A stretch of 64,000 bases of DNA. Source: Bacteroidetes bacterium endosymbiont of Geopemphigus sp. Its GTDB lineage: Bacteria; Bacteroidota; Bacteroidia; Flavobacteriales; Blattabacteriaceae. This document shows positions 57,818-64,000 of the stretch, piece by piece. The DNA is taken from assembly GCF_002904345.1 (NCBI RefSeq), contig NZ_PEIH01000004.1, positions 19,369 to 83,368 on the forward strand, read 5' to 3'. The number at the start of each line of letters is the position of its first letter. The first letter of the stretch is position 1. The notes below the pieces were generated by a model, which saw nothing but the letters and a program-made list of their open reading frames with translations, made no database searches and was not told the origin of the DNA. The translations under genes were made by a program, and so were the position numbers.

Positions 57818-59244
57818 TCAGAAGCTTACCTCCATGAGTTTTCTTCGGTAGACGCTGAGCAATTTAGATTTAGATATGAAGCCAACATATTTTCCCTGCT
57901 CGATGACCGGAAGATTCCATGCATTGCTACGTTCAAATTTCTTCATAATGGAAGCTATGGACTCCCCCTGTGAAAAAATTTCAGCAGGCCTGTTCATCAA
58001 TTCTTTAACGGAAATTTTCATAGAGTGAGGATTGAACATAATAGCACGAACAACATCTAAAGTGATAATACCCTTTAATCTGACCTTGTTCATCAAGCAC
58101 GGGAAAAAGATTTCTTTAAGATAAAGATATGGCGCTTTTATCAGAGCTTTCATATTTTCGATAAACTCTTACAGGAAAAATTTTTTTCAATAAGTTTTTC
58201 TATATTTAAAGAAAGTAGCGTCAGTTTCTTTGGTATACATAGAGTGTGGCATAAAATAACGGGTAATAGAAAATGAAAGATCTAGAAGTGATCATCAATG
58301 GTAAAGAGCTGATATTATCCCGTGAGTGACAATAAGGAGTATAGCCGTGAGCGACGCTTGTAAAATCCCTGCCATGAAGTCGGTCGTCCCTACCAGCGTG
58401 AAATTGCTCGCAGGTAAGTCTACGGCTAAAAACCTAAGAAACTTCTCAAAAAAAAATCCCCTGCCGTAACCGCCCATGAAAAGTGTAGATGTAAAAAATA
58501 CCCCCACCTCCCCATGTATGGTAATATCTGTAGCTAGAGGTTTAAAAAGCAACAAGCCCATCATAAATAGCAAAAGCAATCCCTTTTTTCCCAAATAATC
58601 GGTATTTAAAAAATTCTTAAAAGCACGTTGAAAGTGCATATCGATCAAATCGTTTATAAAACTAAAGCTCTCTCCATAAAATGGTGGAATCAGAAGTATG
58701 AAAACACCTAAGACAACTCCACTTATCAGAGCTTTTTTATAATAATTTTTTAAAGGTTTAAAAAGTTTTTCCACATAAAAAAACATATCCGAAATATACA
58801 TGGATATTAAAGTCATAAAAAAAAACCTAAAAGACAGTAACAAAAGCAATATTATCGAAATGAAAACGCTCAATTCCGTAAAAAGGTACCAAATAAGAAG
58901 CGTCAAAAAGCGTGCCTGTCGCGGTAATGGGCGCCTTATAAATCGCCGCTACAGAATCTGTAGTGGTGCATATTAACAAAAGTTTTCGAGATCTTTTATA
59001 CATATGAAAAAAAGAAGCGATTTGGGACCCTATGGAAACTCCGTTTCCTACAGCAAGACCTTCTAAACCTATGAGGAAAGAATAATCCTGCGATTTATGA
59101 CGCCATTTCTCCGCGCCAAAGACTGAAGTGCAATGGGAATGCCTTCATCGAATCATTTTTAATGATATATTTCTTAATCAATACAACCAGCATAAGGCCT
59201 ATCAAAAGAGAAATTTCCGATGTGAAAGATGTCGATACCGCCAT
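57818..59244 (-). pseudogene. Broken CLC chloride channel with CBS domains
   Basis: CLC text in order on the minus strand: SLLIGLMLVVLIKKYIIKND near 59205; LAVGNGVSIGSQIASFFHMY near 59050; SVAAIYKAPITATGTLFDAS near 58950 (the 'AAAFNAPIAGVLF' helix); FSFINDLIDMHFQRAFKNFL; GEVGVFFTSTLFMGGYGRGF (anion-site 'GGIFAPSLFMGA' loop); SNFTLVGTTDFMAGILQASL; and a C-terminal CBS pair with RLKGIITLDVVRAIMFNPHS and KKFERSNAWNLPVIEQGKYV, ending at 57818. At least four frame breaks are present. The intact protein would carry chloride or exchange it for protons. Confidence 0.9.
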
Positions 59245-59303
59245 ATAAAAACCGCCCAAGCAGGCTTTTCGGTTTTACGGACATTCTACAAGGCGGTTTT
59301 TAT
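59245..59303 (-). terminator. Stem overlapping the end of aspS, likely terminator
   Basis: ATAAAAACCGCC at 59245-59256 and its exact complement at 59292-59303 flank about 35 bases. On the minus strand the first arm (AAAACCGCC) encodes the last residues of aspS, and the second arm ends in GGCGGTTTTTAT, giving a U-run. A shorter alternative stem AAAACCG/CGGTTTT lies inside. It is positioned to end aspS transcription. Confidence 0.5.
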
Positions 59304-61034
59304 TTGTAAACCTAACTCTTCTAATTGTACGGTATCAAGTCTTGAAGGACTCTGTATCATTAAGTCTCTTCCGGAATTATTTTTAGGGAAAGCGATAAAA
59401 TCACGTATGCTTTCCTCTGCTGCCAGCACAGCGGCTAATCGGTCCAGTCCAAAAGCAATACCACCGTGAGGAGGAGCACCATACTGAAAAGCATTGATCA
59501 TAAATCCAAATTGCTCATAAGCTTTTTCCTTAGAAAAGCCCAACAAGGAAAAAAGCTGCTCTTGAAGTTCGCTTTGATGAATGCGAATGGATCCTCCGCC
59601 AATTTCACTGCCATTGATCACCAAATCATAAGCTTGGGCGCGGACTTTCTCCGGAGTGCTTTTCATAAGTGAACGGTCTTTTTCTTGAGGAGCTGTAAAA
59701 GGATGGTGCAAAGCATGATAATGTTCATTATTTTCCGATCGCTCGAGTAAAGGGAAATCCACTACCCATAAAGGGGCAAATTTTTCAGAGTCGAGTAAAC
59801 CCAGTCTTCGGCCCATTTCTAAACGAAGCTCGCCGAGTTGTTTTTGAGTTTCTTTCACTTTTCCTGAAAGGATAAGTAATAAATCACCTGCTTGCGCCTT
59901 GAGTTTATGGGCCCATTCTTTAAGGTCTTTTTGATCAAAATATTTATCTACTGAAGATTTAAAATCCCCTTGTGGTAGATATTTGACCCATACGAGCGTC
60001 TGAGCGCCGATTTGTGGTCTTTTTACCCAGGTCGTAAGCTCATCTAATTGCTTGCGAGTATACTCAGCGCAACCCGGAACGGCGATACCTATGATAAGTT
60101 CTTGCGCATCAAAAATAGAAAAGCCCTTGTTTTTCACGAGCTCATTCAACATTCCGAATGTCATTTGAAAACGTCTCTCAGGTTTATCTGAGCCATAAGT
60201 TTGCATAGCTTCCTCATAAGAAATACGAGGAAAGGAACTGGGAAGCTGAATCCCGCGAATCTCGCGGAAAAGATGCACGATAAGTCCTTCAAAAAGTTTC
60301 AGTATATCTTCTTGTTCTACAAAAGACATTTCACAGTCGATTTGGGTAAATTCAGGCTGCCGGTCAGCTCGGAAATCTTCATCACGAAAGCATTTAACGA
60401 TTTGGAAGTACCTGTCTATACCTCCAATCATCAGCAATTGTTTAAAAGATTGCGGTGATTGCGGCAATGCATAAAATTGGCCCGGGTGCATGCGAGAAGG
60501 CACGACAAAATCCCTCGCGCCTTCAGGCGTAGATTTGATGAGCATAGGTGTTTCCACTTCTATAAAATCAATCTCAAAGAGGTATTTACGACTTGCTAAT
60601 GCTATCTTATGGCGCAAAAGTAGTTTGTCTTTTATGGGATTTCTTCGGATATCCAGATAGCGATAGCGCATACGAAGCTCTTCATTTCCGTCACTTTGGT
60701 CTTCTATGGTGAAAGGAGGTATAAGGGATGGATTAAGCACTTGCAGTTTCGAGACGGCTACCTCAATATCTCCGGTAAGATTTTTCGGATTTTTGGAAGT
60801 TCTTTCCACTACGTTTCCGGAAATTTGTATGACAAACTCACGCGCGAGCTCATCAGCTTGTTTTTTTAGCGGGTTTTCTTTGTAAAAGGTCAGCTGCGTG
60901 ATTCCATAGCGATCTCTCAAGTCTATAAAGCTTACCGATCCCAGATTTCTTATGGAATGAACCCAGCCCGAGAGAACAATTTCCCGACCTATATCTTCTT
61001 GGCGAAGTGCTCCGCAATGATGAGTTCTGTACAT
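59286..61034 (-). CDS. aspS: Aspartyl-tRNA synthetase
   Basis: A class II synthetase of 582 residues, the bacterial form with an N-terminal OB-fold anticodon domain ([20 protein letters not shown]) and an inserted GAD domain (about residues 290-410). Motif 2 is [20 protein letters not shown] and motif 3 is [33 protein letters not shown] near the C-terminus is typical. ATG start, intact. It has the best promoter in the window (TTTG-N19-TAACTTTG). Whether it also charges tRNA-Asn depends on genes not seen here. Confidence 0.96.
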   Translation of the reverse strand: MYRTHHCGALRQEDIGREIVLSGWVHSIRNLGSVSFIDLRDRYGITQLTFYKENPLKKQADELAREFVIQISGNVVERTSKNPKNLTGDIEVAVSKLQVLNPSLIPPFTIEDQSDGNEELRMRYRYLDIRRNPIKDKLLLRHKIALASRKYLFEIDFIEVETPMLIKSTPEGARDFVVPSRMHPGQFYALPQSPQSFKQLLMIGGIDRYFQIVKCFRDEDFRADRQPEFTQIDCEMSFVEQEDILKLFEGLIVHLFREIRGIQLPSSFPRISYEEAMQTYGSDKPERRFQMTFGMLNELVKNKGFSIFDAQELIIGIAVPGCAEYTRKQLDELTTWVKRPQIGAQTLVWVKYLPQGDFKSSVDKYFDQKDLKEWAHKLKAQAGDLLLILSGKVKETQKQLGELRLEMGRRLGLLDSEKFAPLWVVDFPLLERSENNEHYHALHHPFTAPQEKDRSLMKSTPEKVRAQAYDLVINGSEIGGGSIRIHQSELQEQLFSLLGFSKEKAYEQFGFMINAFQYGAPPHGGIAFGLDRLAAVLAAEESIRDFIAFPKNNSGRDLMIQSPSRLDTVQLEELGLQIKTAL

Positions 61035-61078
61035 TTTATTTAAGGTGTCCTAATTTCTTAAAAAAGAAGATAAAGCAA

Positions 61079-61109
61079 CAAAGTTAGCGTCCTGTAAGGT
61101 TTTTGCAAA
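61079..61109 (-). promoter_or_regulatory. Complete Bacteroidota promoter for aspS
   Basis: Minus strand: TTTG at 61109-61106, a 19-base spacer, then TAACTTTG at 61086-61079. This matches the known TTTG/N19/TAnnTTTG housekeeping promoter of Bacteroidota exactly. It lies 45 bases upstream of the aspS ATG. Confidence 0.75.
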
Positions 61110-62329
61110 ATTTTTGCATTTGTTAAAATTTATTCGTTTTATCTATAAAACAAAAACTCTGATTGTATTTTAAATGAGTAAATGAGTAAAAAAAATTCTG
61201 AGAAAATTTGTGGATTTAATTCATTTTTTCAAAAATTGTGGTCATAAATATCCGATGAAATTTTAGCGCCATCCATTACAAAGTCAGGAATTGTATTTTG
61301 CTACCCATATAACACCGAAAAAGCTTTACGATGTAAAGCCTGCTTATAAATAGTGTAGATTTATTTAAGGAAGAAGTTTTTTTACTTTATAGATCTCATT
61401 TACGGTATATTATAAGTTATAATTATAGATTTAATCTACAAATTGCATGCAATTGCTATTTCCTTTTTTTACATGCTCGGCATGTTAAACTAAAGTTTAA
61501 CTATAAAACTTTTTTTGGGTTTTCATCTGTAGGATATATCTCTCGTTTTGTAATGTGTAAATGAATTTATCGATTTACCCGATTCAAAGCTTACTATACT
61601 ATTTAAAATCAGCTTTGACATTCCCTATACTTCCTTGGTAGCGATATACTTATACTTTGGCTCCTATCTAAGCAGGTATTGACTTCTTCGAGATAATACG
61701 TAAGAGTATCCTCGGCTATCTTCTTCGCAATAGTGTTTGTGTGCTTTTCTAATGTAGATTCTTGTGGTTTTGTTGGTTACTATAGATTCGATAAATCTAA
61801 AAAGAAGTAATCTAAAAAAAGACAAGAAAAAAATAAGAAATTTTTGAATTTTTATTTTCAACCTATACTGTTTTGATTTGTATTTAAATCCTTTGTTTAT
61901 ATCACTTTAGAAGTGATCTCTCTTTTTTAGGACCTGTCTTTAGACTATATTGAAATATTTTCATTTTCTTTGATATGAAGAATATGTAACATTTTAAATA
62001 AAGGCTTCTCTTCTTTCTTAAGAATCAATCATAAAACAGAAAAGACTATTGTTGAAAACACCTTGTCTTTTCTTAAAGAAAATAAATTTAGAACTACAAA
62101 TAAATTTTACCTTTAAATAGGATCTGATATAAGTTGCTTTATAAAAACTAAAGACATTTTATCTCTAATTCTTATAATTTTCTCGTCCTTTTAAAACGGG
62201 TTTCTGCCTTTTCACAAGATCTTTTCTTTGATAAATCCAGTGGTTTTGGTAAGTTCTCTCCAGAGTATTCTGCTAAGGGAGCGGGTGTAATTTTCTTTTT
62301 ATTAAAAGTCTTCTTTTTCTGTTAATAAG
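61110..62329. other. 1.2 kb without a recognisable gene
   Basis: AT-rich. A weak plus-strand reading near 62030-62110 (TEKTIVENTLSFLKENKFRT) could be a fossil. An AAATGAGT tandem pair lies near 61172. No RNA gene or strong hairpin was noticed. Confidence 0.35.
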
Positions 62330-62836
62330 CTGATTTCTTGAAAATCCTCTGAAGTCTCACCTTTACTTAAAGGAATATGATCTGCATAGCTTTCACATTC
62401 GAATAACTTTCACATTCGACAAGAAACATATCGTTATATTCCCGAATCTTCTGGAAGAAGCTTTTTATTTCATCAGAAGTATTATTTTAAGAAGTGAAGC
62501 TCAAGGATTTCGGGTTCTTATCCACAGGTCCACTAAATCTGCTTTGTTCAGTGGGTTTTGCGTCTATGTTTTGTAATGAAGAATCTTCTAAAGAATATAT
62601 AGTTATATAAGATTTACACTCCAATAGTTCTTCAGATATATTATCGAGTTTATTGTTCATTTCTTTAATAAGAGGGCTCCAAAATTTTTCCTATCTTCAT
62701 GATAGGCAAGACCTTCCAGTACTGATGATCAGCGCTCAAGGCGTCCAACCGATGTATCTGAAGCTTTAAACAATTGAGTCTTTGTAAGGGATGAGGAAAA
62801 AACGATAAAAAATAAAAGGAGATAAATTTTTCTCAT
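62330..62836 (-). pseudogene. Broken secreted protein, unknown function
   Basis: The ATG at 62836 overlaps the rnhA stop (ATGA), and the frame begins MRKIYLLLFFIVFSSSL, a signal peptide. After a few residues (KASDTSVGRLER) it meets stops. The text continues in another frame as KEMNNKLDNISEELLECKSY, SSLQNIDAKPTEQSRFSG and VDKNPKSLSFTS, then a stop, then SDEIKSFFQKIREYNDMFLV. A 17-bp-period tandem duplication at 62390-62419 adds a frameshift. The function is unknown. It was probably the third gene of a plsC-rnhA operon. Confidence 0.5.
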
Positions 62837-63339
62837 AAAGAAATCTTCCCATTTGGGATTTGTAAACTCTCGTAGATTTCGTCTATTTTAAACGGGCCAT
62901 TTTTAGCAGCTTGAGTGGCTATATAATCGCATTGTTCATTCTCAGGATGCTCATTGTGTCCCTTGATCCATTTAAAAGATACCTGATGTAAACGATAAAA
63001 TTTAAGAAAACGACGCCAGAGATCTGAATTTTTCTTCCCTTTAAAATTTGATTTTTCCCAGAAAAATACCCAGGCTTTATCCACCGCTTGAGTTACATAT
63101 TTCGAATCAGTAAATACTGTAACCTGCGATTTCTGTTTAAGATGCGCTAGACCAGCGATGACGCCCCAGAGTTCCATGCGATTGTTGGTAGTGAGACGAA
63201 AAGCTTCGGAAAATAACTTTCGATGGCCACTATCGGACATTTCCATGATCAAGCCATAAGCGCCTGCCCCCGGATTTCCCCTGGAAGAACCGTCTGAATA
63301 TATACGCACCCGTGGAATGGCATTTTTAGAATCCGACAT
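62833..63339 (-). CDS. rnhA: Ribonuclease HI
   Basis: Cuts RNA in RNA-DNA hybrids. About 168 residues with all four catalytic acids visible: RIYSDGSSRGNPGAGAYG (first Asp), TTNNRMELWGVIAGLAHL (Glu), TVFTDSKYVTQAVDKAW (second Asp) and NEQCDYIATQAAKNG (third Asp). A short C-terminal extension follows the core. The longest frame opens with TTG at 63357; I prefer the ATG at 63339 (MSDSKNAIPRVRIYSDG), which overlaps plsC by 14 bases. Co-transcription with plsC is likely. Confidence 0.93.
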   Translation of the reverse strand: MSDSKNAIPRVRIYSDGSSRGNPGAGAYGLIMEMSDSGHRKLFSEAFRLTTNNRMELWGVIAGLAHLKQKSQVTVFTDSKYVTQAVDKAWVFFWEKSNFKGKKNSDLWRRFLKFYRLHQVSFKWIKGHNEHPENEQCDYIATQAAKNGPFKIDEIYESLQIPNGKISL

Positions 63340-64000
63340 CACGATTTTTTCGCGCAAAATCCTTTAGCTGATTTTCAATTATCCGGTAACATTTTTCTTT
63401 CAAAGCATCCTTATCTGATAAAGTCATGCCTTTGGTGGAAATAGGTGCATGTCGCCGGACATAAACTTTTCCGGGCCCGCCCCTGAAAAAATTATAAGGA
63501 AACCTTTGTTTCATCCCATAAACGCTAAAAAGCAATAGAGGAATTTGCTTTTCTATAGCTAAGGCAAAAGCACCGCCTTTAAAATGCGCAAGCATATTTG
63601 ATGTTTTTGGTACTCCGCCTTCTGGAAAGATACAGATGCTTCGGCCTAAATCGATTTTTATTTTGGCTTCTTTCAAAGCGTGAGTGCCACTGATACGGCT
63701 TTTCCTATCGACAAGGATATTACTTTTTCTATAAACATACCCGAAAACGGGGATTTTCGAGAGCTCAGACTTTCCTATAAAGACCATAGCGTGTCGACTC
63801 ACAAGAGCATAAAGCAGCATGATGTCCATAACAGAGGTATGATTGCTCAGTACAATATAGGGTTGATCCTTACTAAGCCGGGTTTCTTTTTTAACTTTAT
63901 AAACTATGCCCATAAGCGAAAGATTCCCTACTCCCCAAAGACGATGTAGACGATAGGCTAAAGGATAATATTTCTCCTTAAAAAGGAAAGGAATGGAGAT
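63326..64000 (-). CDS. plsC: 1-Acylglycerol-3-phosphate acyltransferase (PlsC-like), 5' end beyond window
   Basis: A membrane-associated enzyme that adds the second acyl chain in phospholipid synthesis. The catalytic NHTSVMD (HX4D) motif and the FPEGGVPKTSN motif are present, with KSELSKIPVFGYVYRKSNIL between them and RKSRISG after. The frame is open to the last base of the window (the codon ATC begins at 64000), and the upstream residues (KEKYYPLAYRLHRLWGVGNL) look like genuine PlsC N-terminal sequence. The true start therefore lies outside, and the internal ATG at 63913 is not the start. The stop overlaps rnhA. Confidence 0.9.
   Translation of the reverse strand: MSIPFLFKEKYYPLAYRLHRLWGVGNLSLMGIVYKVKKETRLSKDQPYIVLSNHTSVMDIMLLYALVSRHAMVFIGKSELSKIPVFGYVYRKSNILVDRKSRISGTHALKEAKIKIDLGRSICIFPEGGVPKTSNMLAHFKGGAFALAIEKQIPLLLFSVYGMKQRFPYNFFRGGPGKVYVRRHAPISTKGMTLSDKDALKEKCYRIIENQLKDFARKNRDVGF

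Noticed and set aside
62518-62526. Perfect DnaA box TTATCCACA
   Set aside because: Single sites occur by chance (another is inside pit near 29898). There is no cluster, no AT-rich unwinding element tied to it, and no dnaA/dnaN nearby, so no origin is called.
63680-63949. Plus-strand open frame opposite plsC
   Set aside because: It is a shadow of the plsC coding strand with no family features; plsC motifs on the minus strand are clear.
1-64000. CRISPR array or cas genes
   Set aside because: The only regular repeat, at 9469-9581, has no spacers, and no Cas-like proteins are seen.

Overview
The window looks like the chromosome of a host-associated member of the Bacteroidota that is in the middle of genome reduction. 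The taxonomic signs are: TAnnTTTG-type -7 promoter boxes before several genes, with one complete TTTG-N19-TAnnTTTG pair before aspS; little sign of Shine-Dalgarno sites; a menaquinone gene cluster in the order seen in this phylum; a Pit-DUF47 phosphate transporter; a eukaryotic-type NADP isocitrate dehydrogenase; and fossils of FISUMP surface proteins. The reduction is visible directly. Housekeeping genes are intact, while many accessory genes survive only as frameshifted or truncated remnants separated by AT-rich, gene-free sequence. No genus can be named from the sequence alone.

Layout. 1-2.9 kb is decayed DNA with a broken FISUMP surface protein. 2.9-7.1 kb holds typA, pncB, a sirtuin and dgkA on the minus strand. 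7.1-9.6 kb holds a dead tpx and an intact icd, followed by three tandem 38-bp hairpin repeats. 9.5-14.9 kb is the menaquinone cluster (menE, menC, a metallo-hydrolase, menA, menB). 15-18 kb has a small membrane protein, a second broken FISUMP protein and other remnants. 18-23 kb has glyS, rpsF-rpsR-rplI and a cysteine desulfurase, plus a partial copy of the 15-kb membrane gene. 23-28.5 kb is a gene desert with hairpins and fossils of uvrB and dacB. 28.5-33.2 kb has pit, cvpA, a conserved small protein and pheS. 33.5-36.1 kb holds fossils of a transporter and a trehalase, followed by rlmB and tRNA-Val. 38-44 kb has a broken coiled-coil gene, a lipoprotein, a dead nqrF, a cell-wall amidase and a SurA-like chaperone. 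44.7-49.3 kb has mdh with a dead tandem paralogue and a dead lipoprotein. 49.6-55.7 kb has rmuC and thrA-thrB-thrC. 56-59.3 kb has a dead IS5-like transposase and a dead CLC chloride channel. 59.3-64 kb has aspS, a dead secreted protein, rnhA and plsC (cut by the window edge).

Working together. Retained functions are translation (glyS, pheS, aspS, S6, S18, L9, rlmB, typA, tRNA-Val), central carbon flow (icd, mdh), late menaquinone synthesis, NAD salvage (pncB), threonine synthesis from aspartate, phosphate uptake, and envelope upkeep (dgkA, plsC, amidase, SurA). Lost functions are DNA repair (uvrB), peroxide defence (tpx), trehalose use, one quinone reductase subunit (nqrF), a chloride channel, a probable peptide transporter, a PBP4-type peptidase and surface proteins. 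This is the pattern expected of a symbiont in a sheltered niche that still makes some amino acids. I found no convincing new defence or secretion system. The most unusual items are small: the hairpin repeats, the paired desert hairpins, the leader structures, and the recently dead gene copies.
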